Assembly: GCA_963674895.2 (NCBI GenBank)
Contig: CAXXCY010000001.1
Location: 620,001-684,000, forward strand
Direction: 5' to 3'
Length of the DNA: 64,000 nucleotides
Origin: CAXXOK01 sp963674895
Lineage (GTDB): Bacteria; Bacillota; Clostridia; Christensenellales; Aristaeellaceae
The notes under the pieces were generated by a model. That model was not told the DNA's origin, ran no database searches, and saw only the letters and a list, made by a program, of their open reading frames with translations. How positions within the stretch are numbered: the first letter of the stretch is position 1; each line of letters begins with the position of its first letter. The position numbers and the translations under genes are program-made. Positions 1 to 8,667 of this stretch are shown piece after piece.

Positions 1-129
1 CGTGATCACCGCGATATCCTGGCTGGTGAAGATATAGATTGCCGAGGGAATGAGCATGGAAAGATATACAGGAAGCCCGACTGCCAGCAAAACGGCGAAG
101 AGGGAAAGCATCATCAGAATTTCATTCAT
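1..129 (-). CDS. dctM: TRAP transporter large permease DctM, N-terminal fragment cut by window edge
   Basis: Only the first 43 codons are in the window; the rest lies beyond position 1. They encode MNEILMMLSLFAVLLAVGLP followed by a second hydrophobic stretch, the usual start of the large (about 430-residue, 12-helix) membrane subunit of TRAP transporters, which carries substrate with Na+ or H+ coupling. The ATG at 129 overlaps the end of the upstream small-permease gene by 8 bases, so the two are translationally coupled. The order P-Q-M supports the call; on these residues alone it would be weak. Confidence 0.8.
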   Translation of the reverse strand, partial: MNEILMMLSLFAVLLAVGLPVYLSMLIPSAIYIFTSQDIAVIT

Positions 130-625
130 GCGCGCCGCCCTCTCCGCCCGCGGGCAGCGCGCGGATCTTCAGGAATTCCTTTGCGATTTTTTCAGCCGAC
201 CGCAGAATCACCAGCGCCATGGAGACCGGGCATACGATGTAGATATACTTCATCGGCCATCGCAGCGCCGACGCCCTGGCGCGGGCCTGAAACAGCAGCC
301 AGTCGTCGCTGATGGAAATCAGCCATACGGCGACGCCGATCGTGATCACCGCCTCGGCGATATTGAAAACCCGGCGCATCGCGGGGCTCATGCGCTTTGG
401 CAGGAGATCGATGCGCAGATGCGTATCCAGCCGGATAGCGCAGGAAAAGCCGATGAACGCGGTATAGATGTACATGAACCGGGCCAGCTCCTCGGTATAG
501 CCGATCGTCAGGTGCAGGAACTGGCGGTTGACAACCTGCAAAAGCACCGTAAAGATCATGCCCAGAAACAAAAGAAGGAGCAGCCCTTCCTCCAGATGGT
601 CCCACAAAACCTTAAGTTTTTTCAT
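122..625 (-). CDS. dctQ: TRAP transporter small permease DctQ
   Basis: Encodes 167 residues with four hydrophobic segments, the layout of the small membrane subunit that pairs with DctM in tripartite ATP-independent periplasmic (TRAP) carriers. Features of the family are visible: an N-terminal helix (LLLLLFLGMIFTVLLQVVNR), the conserved stretch around TEELARFMYIYTAFIG near residues 45-60, and a C-terminal helix. I start at the ATG at 625 (MKKLKVLW) because AGGGAGAA lies about 8 bases before it; an in-frame ATG at 658 has no such site and would add 11 non-conserved residues. It sits between dctP and dctM and is separated from dctP by a strong hairpin. Confidence 0.88.
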   Translation of the reverse strand: MKKLKVLWDHLEEGLLLLLFLGMIFTVLLQVVNRQFLHLTIGYTEELARFMYIYTAFIGFSCAIRLDTHLRIDLLPKRMSPAMRRVFNIAEAVITIGVAVWLISISDDWLLFQARARASALRWPMKYIYIVCPVSMALVILRSAEKIAKEFLKIRALPAGGEGGAHE

Positions 626-674
626 AGACGATTCTCCCTGCGAGTATCCTTGCGGCACAGCCGGATTCAGCCAT

Positions 675-703
675 GCCGCAGGGAGAATTTGCCTCCCTGC
701 GGC
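675..703 (-). promoter_or_regulatory. Stem-loop between dctP and dctQ
   Basis: A perfect 11-bp inverted repeat (GCCGCAGGGAG with a 7-base loop) lies in the 156-base gap between the binding-protein gene and the permease genes. No U-run follows on the minus strand, so it is not a classic terminator. Hairpins here in binding-protein operons commonly protect the abundant upstream mRNA, giving more DctP than DctQM; that role is inferred. Confidence 0.55.
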
Positions 704-781
704 GAAGGGTAAGCCATCCCGCTGTCCAGGGGAAACGGGGACGAAAACACCCGGGGCCCCGCGTCCCTGCTTCCCGTTTGA

Positions 782-1804
782 TCAATATCTGTTTGCGGCA
801 AGCCATGCCTGAATATCGGCCTGCAGCGTCCACCAGTATTCGTATTCCTTGCCCGAGAACGTCTGCTTCACGGTCTTAATGCAGTTTTCCTTGAACGCGT
901 CGTAGTCAAACGCGTCGGGCTTGAGGATCGTCATGCCTTCCGCTTCCAGCAGGGCGATATAGTTGTCGTCGTTGGATACGGCGTCCTCGTTGATCTCGTC
1001 GGCTGCGATATCCACATACTTTTGGATCACGGCGCGGTCTTCCTCCGTCAGGCCGCTCCAGAAGGCATTGTTCACCACGAAGAAGGAATTGGCCAAAAGG
1101 TGTCCGGTCATGCAGAGGTTGGACTGCACCTCGTAGAACTTGTTGGCGTAGATGGTGGACAGCGGGTTTTCCTGCCCGTCGACCACGTTGGTCTGCAGCG
1201 CCGTGTACAGCTCGGAAAACGCCACCGCCACCGCGTTGCCGCCCAGCCCGTTCACCACGGCCTGGCCGAGTTCGGTGGGCAGGGCGCGGATGTTCATGCC
1301 GGCGAGATCGGCGGGGCTTTTGACTTCCTTATTGGTGGTCAGGTGCCGGAACCCGGACGCGTGCGCGCTGATGATTTTACAGCCGGTCGCCTCGGTAAAT
1401 TCATCGCCGAAGGGACCGCCGGGCTGCATGCCGACCTCGCGCATCCAGGCCATATACCCGGCCACAGAGCCGAACGTGTACGGCAGCAGCACCACGTTGG
1501 ATGCTTCGGAGTAATCCGGGTACAGCGCGGCGCCGATGATTCCGGCTTCCACCGTGCCCATGCGGATCATGTCCATGCCCTCGGATTCGTTGCCCAGAAC
1601 GCTGCCCGAGTAAATCTCCAGTTGAATGCGGCCGTCTGTTTCGGCGCCGACGGAATCCGCCATCTTGCGCGCGGCCACGGATACGGGGTGATCGTCCGCC
1701 AGCGTGATGAACCAGCGCATGGTGACCGTATCGTCCGCAGCATACGCCGCGACGGTTGTCATCAGCAGCGCAAGCGTAAGGATCAGCAGAACTACTTTTT
1801 TCAT
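782..1804 (-). CDS. dctP: TRAP transporter solute-binding protein DctP
   Basis: A 340-residue extracytoplasmic solute receptor of the DctP family. Residues 1-22 form a signal peptide (MKKVVLLILTLALLMTTVAA, cleavage near AYA-AD). The mature part has hallmarks of the family: a start with MRWFITLADDHPVSVAARK, GSVLGNESEGMDMIRMGTVE near 66-86, the conserved RALPTELGQA arginine segment near 172-182, and GQENPLSTIYANKFYEVQ near 216-232. It would capture an organic anion (C4-dicarboxylate, sugar acid or similar) and hand it to DctQM; the substrate cannot be read from sequence. AGGGAGG lies 8 bases before the ATG. First gene of the operon, divergent from a LacI-type regulator that probably controls it. 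Confidence 0.92.
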   Translation of the reverse strand: MKKVVLLILTLALLMTTVAAYAADDTVTMRWFITLADDHPVSVAARKMADSVGAETDGRIQLEIYSGSVLGNESEGMDMIRMGTVEAGIIGAALYPDYSEASNVVLLPYTFGSVAGYMAWMREVGMQPGGPFGDEFTEATGCKIISAHASGFRHLTTNKEVKSPADLAGMNIRALPTELGQAVVNGLGGNAVAVAFSELYTALQTNVVDGQENPLSTIYANKFYEVQSNLCMTGHLLANSFFVVNNAFWSGLTEEDRAVIQKYVDIAADEINEDAVSNDDNYIALLEAEGMTILKPDAFDYDAFKENCIKTVKQTFSGKEYEYWWTLQADIQAWLAANRY

Positions 1805-1906
1805 GGGTGAAATCCTCCCTATTCATTTCATTGCAAACGAGGCTGCCTTTCCAGCCGTTTGCCATTGTACCGTCATAGTAGCAACCCCGCACCGGAGCTA
1901 CAATTG

Positions 1907-1948
1907 AATTTCATAAATTTCATGAAATTTCATAGATAATTGAAATTT
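1907..1948. promoter_or_regulatory. Palindrome cluster between dctP and the LacI-type gene (likely operators)
   Basis: The divergent gap contains a perfect 16-bp palindrome, AAATTTCATGAAATTT at 1915-1930, inside a run of ATTTCAT/ATGAAAT half-sites (about 1907-1914, 1924-1933, and a further inverted half-site GAAATTT near 1941-1947). Dense half-sites between a regulator and the operon it likely controls are typical of operators. The centre is CATG rather than the CG of many LacI-family operators, so assignment to the adjacent regulator is inference. Confidence 0.55.
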
Positions 1949-2006
1949 AGAGATTGATAATATTCCCGTTTTCCGTTACGATACAGGGGACGGGAGGGTA
2001 CGGCTC

Positions 2007-3068
2007 ATGATTCAACAAAAGCAGATTGCCGAAAAAGCAGGCCTGTCCTATGCAACGGTTTCACGCGCGTTCACCAACAGCGCCAAGGTAAGCCCGGCGG
2101 CGATGCATAAGATCCGCGAGGCGATGCGTACGCTGGGCATCTCCAGCGCCGACGAACTGTTTTCCGGCAAGGGCCCGATTTCCAAAATGATCCTGGTGGT
2201 CGCTGGCGATATCGCGCTGGAGTTCTTTGCCAACATCATCGCCGGCATCTACGAGGTGCTCTACGCCCATGGATTTACCGTGGCGCTGTGCATCAGCAAC
2301 TTCAACGCGGACACCGAGCTGCAGTGCATGAAGCAGGCGGAGGAAAGCGGATACGGCGGCATCATCATGATCACGGCGGTCAAAACCCCGGCGCTGGTTT
2401 CCTTCCTGCAATACGCCAAAACCCCCGTGGTGCTGGTAAACCGCCATATCCGCTCGCTGGACCTGGATATCGTGAGGATCGACAACTACCGCGGCGGCTA
2501 TATGGCCGCCTCCCACCTGCTGGATAACGGGCACCGGAAAATCGCCCACCTGTCGGGGCCGCAGAATTCCGCCGCGCCGCAGGACCGCCTGCGCGGCTTT
2601 GCAGACGCCATGGACGACAACGGCCTGACCCTCGGCAAGCAGGATATCGTTTTCGGCGATCTTTCGCGCGAAAGCGGCAAGGAATTCGCCAACTGGCTCG
2701 TGGAAAGGGATTATACCGCCGTATTTGTGAACAACGCCGATATGACGGCGGGCATGGCGCATCAGCTGTCCAAGCTTCACCGCAGCATTCCCGGGGATTA
2801 CAGCGTGATCTGCTTTGACGATTCCCCCCTGATCAACGAGGACGGCCTGAATATCACCTCCGTCAGCTGCGACCCGAAGGTGATGGGCCGCTCCGCGGCC
2901 GAAGTGCTGCTGCGCCGCCTGGACAACCCGCTGGGCGACCGCTCGCGCATCATCTATTCGCCCAAGCTCACCCTGCGCGGCAGCGTGCGGCCCTGCTTTT
3001 CTTTTGGAACAAAAGAAAAGCAGGCAAAAGAAAACCAAACTGGCCGCGAGGTACGCGGCCAGGGGTAA
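2007..3068 (+). CDS. LacI-family transcriptional regulator
   Basis: 353 residues. Residues 4-45 (KQIAEKAGLSYATVSRAFTN and following) form the LacI helix-turn-helix and hinge, and residues about 60-330 the periplasmic-binding-protein-like effector domain, with the family segments DNYRGGYMAASHLLDNGHRKIAHLSG and CFDDSPLINEDGLNITSV (each visible in the translation). It lies divergent from the TRAP operon and probably regulates it in response to the transported acid or a derivative. The last ~24 residues (from about 329) are not conserved family sequence: they are the translation of two inverted repeats at 2992-3061, so the tail looks acquired from a repeat or terminator read through in frame. No nearby catabolic gene shows what the ligand is. 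Confidence 0.9.
   Translation: MIQQKQIAEKAGLSYATVSRAFTNSAKVSPAAMHKIREAMRTLGISSADELFSGKGPISKMILVVAGDIALEFFANIIAGIYEVLYAHGFTVALCISNFNADTELQCMKQAEESGYGGIIMITAVKTPALVSFLQYAKTPVVLVNRHIRSLDLDIVRIDNYRGGYMAASHLLDNGHRKIAHLSGPQNSAAPQDRLRGFADAMDDNGLTLGKQDIVFGDLSRESGKEFANWLVERDYTAVFVNNADMTAGMAHQLSKLHRSIPGDYSVICFDDSPLINEDGLNITSVSCDPKVMGRSAAEVLLRRLDNPLGDRSRIIYSPKLTLRGSVRPCFSFGTKEKQAKENQTGREVRGQG
2992..3061. repeat. Two inverted repeats forming the LacI gene 3' end
   Basis: A 15-bp perfect stem (CCTGCTTTTCTTTTG, 3-base loop, 2992-3024) is followed by an 8-bp stem (TGGCCGCG/CGCGGCCA, 3041-3061). Both are inside the reading frame of the LacI-type gene and end just before its stop. A related TTTCTTCTCTTTTG palindrome occurs at 32874-32901. 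They may act as a bidirectional terminator between the convergent lacI-type and purB genes. Confidence 0.6.
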
Positions 3069-3146
3069 GCTGTATAAATGCTTATTTTCGTGTTTCCCTA
3101 TCTGACCGGCGCTTTTCGCCTGTCATCCTTTATGCGCCTTTGGTTA

Positions 3147-4574
3147 TCACACGCTGATGTCCGTCTCGCCGCCCATGCGGTCCGCGTTTGCGGCAAGCAA
3201 AGGATCGACTACGGTTTTCACGAAGGTTTCCACCTGCTCGGCGCTCCGGCCGGTGTAGAGCTTGGGATCGAGCAGCGCGTCCAGGTCTTCCATGCTTAGC
3301 CCGAACGCGGGATCGGCCGCGATGCGGGCCAGCAGGTCGTTGGGCGCGCCGTCCTGCTTCACCCTTCCGGCCGCCTCCTGCGAGTAGACGCGGATCTTTT
3401 CGTGCAGCGCCTGCCGGTCGCCGCCCTTTTTCACGGCGTCCATCAGGATGTTCTCCGTCGCCATGAACGGCAGCTCCGCCATCAGGCGCGCGCGGACCAC
3501 CTGCCCGTACACCACCAGCCCGCCGGTGACGTTCATCAGGAGGTTCAAAATGCCGTCCGTGGCGAGAAAAGCCTCCGCCACGGCGACGCGGCGGTTGGCG
3601 CTGTCGTCGAGCGTCCGCTCAAACCACTGGGTGCCCGCCGTGACCGCGGCGTTCAGCTGGTCCACCATCACGTACCGGCTCAGGGCCGTGATGCGCTCCG
3701 AGCGCATGGGGTTTCGCTTGTATGCCATCGCGGAGGAGCCGATCTGCTGCTCCTCGAACGGCTCCTCGATCTCCTTGAAGCTCTGCAGCAGGCGAAGATC
3801 GTAGCTGAACTTGCTCGCCGTCTGCGCGACGCCCGAGAGCGCCGAGAGCACCTGGAAATCGATCTTGCGGCTGTATGTCTGCCCGCTGACGGGCACGACC
3901 TTCGCAAACCCGAAGTCGGCGGCGATATCCTGCTCGATACGGTCGATCTTTGCGCCGTCGCCGAGCAGCTCCACGAAGCTCGCCTGCGTGCCGGTGGTGC
4001 CCTTGCTGCCCAGCAGCGCGAGGGTGGAAAGCCGGTAGTCGATCTCGGCCGCGTCCATCACGAGCTCGTTCATCCACAGCGCCGCGCGCTTGCCCACGGT
4101 GATGGGCTGGGCGGGCTGCAGGTGCGTGTATGCCAGGGCGGGCATGTCCTTATACTCCAGGGCGAAATCGCGCAGATGCCGGATCGCCGTAAGCAGCTTG
4201 CCAAGCACGAGCTCCAGCCCCTGCTTCATCACAATGATATCCGTGTTGTCGCCCACGTACGCGCTGGTCGCGCCCAGGTGGATGATCGGCCTGGCTGCCG
4301 GGCACTGCAGGCCGTAGGCGTACACATGGCTCATCACGTCGTGGCGGCATTCCTTTTCCCGGCGCTCCGCGTCCGCATAGTTGATATCGTCCGCGTGCGC
4401 TTCAAGCTCCGCGATCTGCGCGTCCGTGATCGGCAGCCCCTGTTTTTGCTCCGCCTTCGCCAGGCTGATCCACAGCCTGCGCCACGTCCGGAACTTGTTG
4501 TCCTCGGAAAACACGAATTGCATCTCTTTGCTCGCATAACGAGTCGAGAATGGACTTGTATAAGTATCGTGCAT
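3147..4574 (-). CDS. purB: Adenylosuccinate lyase
   Basis: 475 residues, the length of PurB. It catalyses two beta-eliminations of fumarate: SAICAR to AICAR in IMP synthesis and adenylosuccinate to AMP. Visible hallmarks are the N-terminal SPFSTRYASKEMQFVFSED, the catalytic HDVMSHVYAYG and IHLGATSAYVGDN stretches, TYSRKIDFQVLSALSG, and the fumarase-superfamily signature SSAMAYKRNPMRSE carrying the catalytic serine loop. GGAGG lies before the ATG at 4574. It is the most distal purine gene of the minus-strand cluster and is separated from purL by repeat A1, so it could also have its own promoter, although none is obvious. Confidence 0.96.
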   Translation of the reverse strand: MHDTYTSPFSTRYASKEMQFVFSEDNKFRTWRRLWISLAKAEQKQGLPITDAQIAELEAHADDINYADAERREKECRHDVMSHVYAYGLQCPAARPIIHLGATSAYVGDNTDIIVMKQGLELVLGKLLTAIRHLRDFALEYKDMPALAYTHLQPAQPITVGKRAALWMNELVMDAAEIDYRLSTLALLGSKGTTGTQASFVELLGDGAKIDRIEQDIAADFGFAKVVPVSGQTYSRKIDFQVLSALSGVAQTASKFSYDLRLLQSFKEIEEPFEEQQIGSSAMAYKRNPMRSERITALSRYVMVDQLNAAVTAGTQWFERTLDDSANRRVAVAEAFLATDGILNLLMNVTGGLVVYGQVVRARLMAELPFMATENILMDAVKKGGDRQALHEKIRVYSQEAAGRVKQDGAPNDLLARIAADPAFGLSMEDLDALLDPKLYTGRSAEQVETFVKTVVDPLLAANADRMGGETDISV

Positions 4575-4612
4575 AGTAGCCTCCTTGCTGGATTCTAGTT
4601 CGGCTGCTCGCT

Positions 4613-4798
4613 AATGAGGAATTAGGAATGATGAATGAGGAATTGCGGTGCGGTTGCCTGCGCAACCGAATGAATTCATTTTCTATCCCTCAGCAGCATA
4701 CAACATGCCATACAGAGAACACAAGGAACAAACAACGAAAGGAAATCGGAAGATTGCGCAGCAATCTTTCCTGAATTCCTAATTCCTCATTCCTCATT
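4613..4798 (+). repeat. Family A palindromic repeat, copy A1
   Basis: AATGAGGAAT-type units in direct order at the left end and in inverted order at the right end enclose hairpin 1 (GGTTGCCTGCGCAACC), a core of about 80 bases, and hairpin 2 (AGATTGCGCAGCAATCT). The right end supplies the TGA stop (4794-4796) of purL, which is transcribed from the other strand. Forward orientation is defined here as hairpin 1 then hairpin 2. Confidence 0.85.
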
Positions 4799-7700
4799 TA
4801 AAGTACTTGACCCCGTTCTCGAAGATCGGCTGGAACTTATTGCCGGCCACATTCTTGTAGAGGTTTTTTCCCGCGCGCTCCGAGTGCGCCATCTTGCCGA
4901 ACACGCGGCCGTCGGGCGAGAGGATGCCCTCCACGGCGTACGCGCTGCCGTTGGGGTTAAAGCGCAGATCCATAGTCGGGGTGCCGGAAAGGTCCACGTA
5001 CTGGGTGGCGATCTGGCCGCCCGCGATCAGCGACTGCAAAAGCTCGTCCGGGCACACGAAGCGCCCTTCGCCGTGGCTGACGGGCACGGTATGGATATCT
5101 CCCAGCGAGCAGGATTTCAGCCACGGGCTGTTGTCGGACACGATGACCGTGCGCACCAGCATGCTCTGGTGGCGGCCGACGGTATTGAAGGTAAGGGTGG
5201 GGCAGTCTTCGTCGGTATCGATAATCCTTCCGTAGGGCACGAGCCCCAGCTTGATCAGCGCCTGAAAGCCGTTGCAGATCCCCAGGACCAGCCCGTCGCG
5301 GTCTTTGAGGAGCGCGGTCACGGCCCCGGCCATGCGGGGATTGCGGAAGAACGCGGTGATGAACTTGCCGGAGCCGTCCGGCTCGTCGCCGCCGGAGAAC
5401 CCGCCGGGGAACACGATCATCTGCGCCGAGTCGATCTGCGCGGCGATCCGCTCTACGCTCCGGGCGACATGGTCCGGGGTCAGGTTGTTGATGAGCGCGA
5501 TCACAGGCTCCGCGCCCGCGCGTTCCAGGGCGCGCGCGGTGTCGATCTCGCAGTTGGTGCCGGGGAACGTGGGGATGACTGCGCGCGGACGCGCGTGCTT
5601 CACGGCGGGCGCGGCCCAGATATCGGCGGAAAATGCGGATTCCTCCACGATTTCGTCCGCGCCCCGGTAGGGAAACACGGGCGCAAGCTTTTCTTCCCAG
5701 GCTTCCTGCAATGCGTTCAGATCGTGGGTTTCCCCTCGATAAATCAGGGTGAATTCCTCCGTGGTCACGCCAAGCTTTTCCCAATCGGAAAGCGGCTCAG
5801 CCGTTTCCACGATGATCCCGCCGATCTCCTGCGCGAACAGGTCGCGGGTGAACCCCTCGTCCACCGCCGCGCCGACGCGGTTGCCCAGCGCCATCTTGAA
5901 CAGCCCTTCGGCGACGCCGCCGTAACCCACGGCCCACGCGGAAACCACGCGCTTGTCTGCGACGGCTTCATACAGAGTATTCAAGGTTGGCATCAGGGTT
6001 TCCTTGCGGTAGGGGATGTAGTACAGCGCGTGCCCGGCCGCCTTGAACTCCGGCGAGATCACGGCTTCCGCGCTGCCTGGCGCGACCGCGAAGGAAACCA
6101 GCGTGGGCGGAACGTGGAGATTTTCAAACGTGCCGCTCATACTGTCCTTGCCGCCGACGGCGGCGATCCCGAAATCAAGCTGCGCGTCCAGCGCGCCCAA
6201 AAGCGCGGAAAGCGGCTTGCCCCAGGTTTTGGGGTCGTCCGTCATGCGCTGGAAATACTCCTGAAAGGTGAGGTAGGCTTTGCGCACGTCAAACCCGCTC
6301 GCGGCGAGCCTGCACAGGCTTTCCACGACGCTCAGGTACGCCCCCTCGTACGGGCTCTGCGCCATGAGCTGCGGGTGGAAGCCGTAGGCCATGCCGGAGC
6401 AGGTATCGGTATCCCCGTGCTCCACGGGGAGCTTCGCCGCCATCGCCTGCGCGGGGGTCAGCTGCGTTTTGCCGCCGAAGGGCATCAGCACGGAGGCCGC
6501 GCCGATGGTGGAGTCAAACCGCTCCGAAAGCCCTTTTTTCGAGCAGATATTGAGGTCGGATACCATATTCTTAAGCTTTTCAGCTGTCGTATCGCCCGCG
6601 AATGGCACGGGGTGGAGTTCGTCGTCCGGCACGAAGGCTTTGGCGTGCTTTTCCGCGCCGTTGGAATTCAGGAATTCGCGCGCGATGTTCACGATCTCCT
6701 TCCCGCGCCACGACATTTTCAGGCGCGGTTCCGCTGTGATCTCGGCGACGACCGTGGCTTCCAGGTTCTCGGCGTTGGCAAAGGCGATAAAATCCTGCGC
6801 GTCCTGCGCGGCTGCGACCACGGCCATGCGCTCCTGGCTTTCGGAAATCGCCAGCTCCGTGCCGTCCAGCCCCTCGTATTTCCTGGGCACCCTGTCCAGA
6901 TCGATGGTCAGCCCGTCGGCCAGCTCGCCGATCGCCACGCTCACGCCGCCCGCGCCGAAATCGTTGCAGCGCTTGATGAGCCTCGTCACCTTCGGGTCGC
7001 GGAACAGGCGCTGGAGCTTGCGCTCGGTGACCGGGTTGCCCTTCTGCACCTCCGCACCGCAGCTTTCCAGGCTTTCGAGCTTATGGCTCTTGGAGGAGCC
7101 GGTCGCCCCGCCGCAGCCGTCGCGCCCTGTGCGCCCGCCCAGCAATATCACCAGGTCGCCGGGCGCGGGAACCTCCCGCCGGACGTGCGACAGCGGAGCC
7201 GCGCCCACCACCGCCCCGATCTCCATGCGCTTGGCCACGTAGCCCTCGTGGTAGATCTCGTCCACCATGCCCGTCGCCAGCCCGATCTGGTTGCCGTAGC
7301 TGGCATACCCCGCCGCCGCGGTGGTGACGATCTTGCGCTGGGGGAGCTTGCCGGGCAGCGTGTCCCTCACGGGTACCAGCGGGTCGCCCGCGCCGGTCAC
7401 GCGCATCGCCTGGTACACGTAGGTTCTCCCGCTCAGCGGATCGCGGATCGCGCCGCCGATGCAGGTGGCCGCGCCGCCGAACGGCTCGATCTCGGTGGGG
7501 TGGTTGTGCGTCTCGTTTTTAAACATGAGGAGCCAGGGCTCGGTTTTGCCGCCGTTTTCCACATCGACGATAATCGAGCACGCGTTGATCTCCTCGGAGA
7601 TATCGAGGTTTGTCAGCCCCCCGCGCGCCTTCAGCGCCCTGGCGCCGATGGTCGCGATATCCATGAGCGTGACGGGTTTCCCTTCACGCCCAAGCTCCCC

Positions 7701-8645
7701 GCGCAGGCCGAGGTAGCGCTGGAAGGCCGCTTCCACGGCGGGTTTCTGGCACTCGACAGAATCCAGCGCGGTGAGAAACGTGGTGTGGCGGCAGTGGTCG
7801 GACCAATAGGTGTCCAGCATCCGGATTTCGGTCAGCGTCGGGTCGCGGTCCTCGGACTTAAAATAGTCCATGCAGAACTTCAGGTCGTCCTCATCCATCG
7901 CCAGCCCGTAGCTTTGCACGAACGCTGCGGCCTGCTCCCCGTCCATCGCGGTAAACCCGGCGAGCACCTCCACGTCGGCGGGCGCGTCGTAGCGCTGCCT
8001 GAGGGTCTGCTTCTCGGCCAGATCGGCCTCGCGGCTTTCCACGGGGTTGATGAGGTGCTTTGTAATCTTCGCCAGGTCGTCCGCGTTCAGCCCGCCCTCC
8101 AGCAGGTAGAGCTTCGCGGTGCGCACTGTGGGGCGCTCGCCCCGGCTTATGAGCTGCACGCACTCCTCGCAGCTCGCCGCGCGCACGTCGAACTGGCCGG
8201 GCAAGGCTTCCACCGCGAGCGGTTCGATAAAGCGGCCCTGCCGCTTTATCGAGGTTGCGCTTCGGGCTTGTTCGCGCGCATCAGCCGCGCTCACGGCCAG
8301 CCCTCCGCGTAAGGAATCCTTGCTGCGCAAGGTTCCGAAACCACCGCGCATGTCGCTGGTTTCGGATTGCGTTTCGAAGGGTTGCGTCCCTTCGAGCTTC
8401 CCAATGGGTTTTTGTATTTCTTCCGGCAGATTAAAGAAGTATCTATCCGTCTGCGGCTCGTAAAACACCACCGGCAGGCACTGCTCGAAGAGCGTCCTGT
8501 CGATGCCCTCGATATCGTAGCGGTTCAATATCCTGACGCCCGTCAGGTTCTTGACCAGCAGGATGTGGCGAATCTCATGCCGCAGGGCCTTCGCCTCGAC
8601 GTCGAACCCCTCTTTTTTCTCCGTGTAAACGCGATAGACTGCCAT
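4794..8645 (-). CDS. purL: Phosphoribosylformylglycinamidine (FGAM) synthase, single-chain, with in-frame repeat insertion
   Basis: 1283 residues, the large fused type (PurS-like, PurL synthetase and PurQ glutaminase regions in one chain). It converts FGAR, glutamine and ATP to FGAM. The synthetase part shows TYWSDHCRHTTFLT, FKNETHNHPTEIEPFGGAATCIGG and GGRTGRDGCGGATGSS. The C-terminal amidotransferase has PGGFSGGDEPDG, the nucleophile in GICNGFQALIKLG (about residue 1124), and SHGEGRF with its His and Glu. Between FNLPEEIQKPIG (about residue 83) and EPLAVEALPGQFDVRA (about 141) sits some 57 residues of low-complexity, basic sequence that corresponds exactly to repeat B1; family members of this type are around 1230-1250 residues and run straight through this point. 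The frame stays open and all catalytic motifs remain, so I expect an active enzyme. AAGGAG precedes the ATG at 8645. Confidence 0.95.
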   Translation of the reverse strand: MAVYRVYTEKKEGFDVEAKALRHEIRHILLVKNLTGVRILNRYDIEGIDRTLFEQCLPVVFYEPQTDRYFFNLPEEIQKPIGKLEGTQPFETQSETSDMRGGFGTLRSKDSLRGGLAVSAADAREQARSATSIKRQGRFIEPLAVEALPGQFDVRAASCEECVQLISRGERPTVRTAKLYLLEGGLNADDLAKITKHLINPVESREADLAEKQTLRQRYDAPADVEVLAGFTAMDGEQAAAFVQSYGLAMDEDDLKFCMDYFKSEDRDPTLTEIRMLDTYWSDHCRHTTFLTALDSVECQKPAVEAAFQRYLGLRGELGREGKPVTLMDIATIGARALKARGGLTNLDISEEINACSIIVDVENGGKTEPWLLMFKNETHNHPTEIEPFGGAATCIGGAIRDPLSGRTYVYQAMRVTGAGDPLVPVRDTLPGKLPQRKIVTTAAAGYASYGNQIGLATGMVDEIYHEGYVAKRMEIGAVVGAAPLSHVRREVPAPGDLVILLGGRTGRDGCGGATGSSKSHKLESLESCGAEVQKGNPVTERKLQRLFRDPKVTRLIKRCNDFGAGGVSVAIGELADGLTIDLDRVPRKYEGLDGTELAISESQERMAVVAAAQDAQDFIAFANAENLEATVVAEITAEPRLKMSWRGKEIVNIAREFLNSNGAEKHAKAFVPDDELHPVPFAGDTTAEKLKNMVSDLNICSKKGLSERFDSTIGAASVLMPFGGKTQLTPAQAMAAKLPVEHGDTDTCSGMAYGFHPQLMAQSPYEGAYLSVVESLCRLAASGFDVRKAYLTFQEYFQRMTDDPKTWGKPLSALLGALDAQLDFGIAAVGGKDSMSGTFENLHVPPTLVSFAVAPGSAEAVISPEFKAAGHALYYIPYRKETLMPTLNTLYEAVADKRVVSAWAVGYGGVAEGLFKMALGNRVGAAVDEGFTRDLFAQEIGGIIVETAEPLSDWEKLGVTTEEFTLIYRGETHDLNALQEAWEEKLAPVFPYRGADEIVEESAFSADIWAAPAVKHARPRAVIPTFPGTNCEIDTARALERAGAEPVIALINNLTPDHVARSVERIAAQIDSAQMIVFPGGFSGGDEPDGSGKFITAFFRNPRMAGAVTALLKDRDGLVLGICNGFQALIKLGLVPYGRIIDTDEDCPTLTFNTVGRHQSMLVRTVIVSDNSPWLKSCSLGDIHTVPVSHGEGRFVCPDELLQSLIAGGQIATQYVDLSGTPTMDLRFNPNGSAYAVEGILSPDGRVFGKMAHSERAGKNLYKNVAGNKFQPIFENGVKYFK
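8225..8397 (+). repeat. Family B repeat copy B1, inserted in frame in purL
   Basis: About 173 bases inside purL match the intergenic segment 21333-21596 block by block: a leading hairpin (ATAAAGCGG/CCGCTTTAT), a CTTGTTCGC block, GCTCACGG, a GTAAGGAA block, AAGGTTCCGAAACCACCG, CATGTCGCTGGTTTCGGATT, and a final hairpin ending in CCCTTCGA. The second copy has about 75-90 extra bases between the CCACCG and CATGTCGC blocks. Boundaries are read by eye and may be off by several bases. Confidence 0.8.
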
Positions 8646-8667
8646 AGCCGCTCCTTTTCGATGTCGA

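Noticed and set aside
728..765. Similarity of GGGAAACGGGGACGAAA near 728 to GGGAAACGGGGATGAAA near 34913
   Set aside because: Only about 17 bases match and the flanks differ; too short to call a repeat family.
4884..8312. A 1142-codon open frame opposite purL
   Set aside because: Antisense shadow of purL in GC-rich DNA with no start signal or domain.
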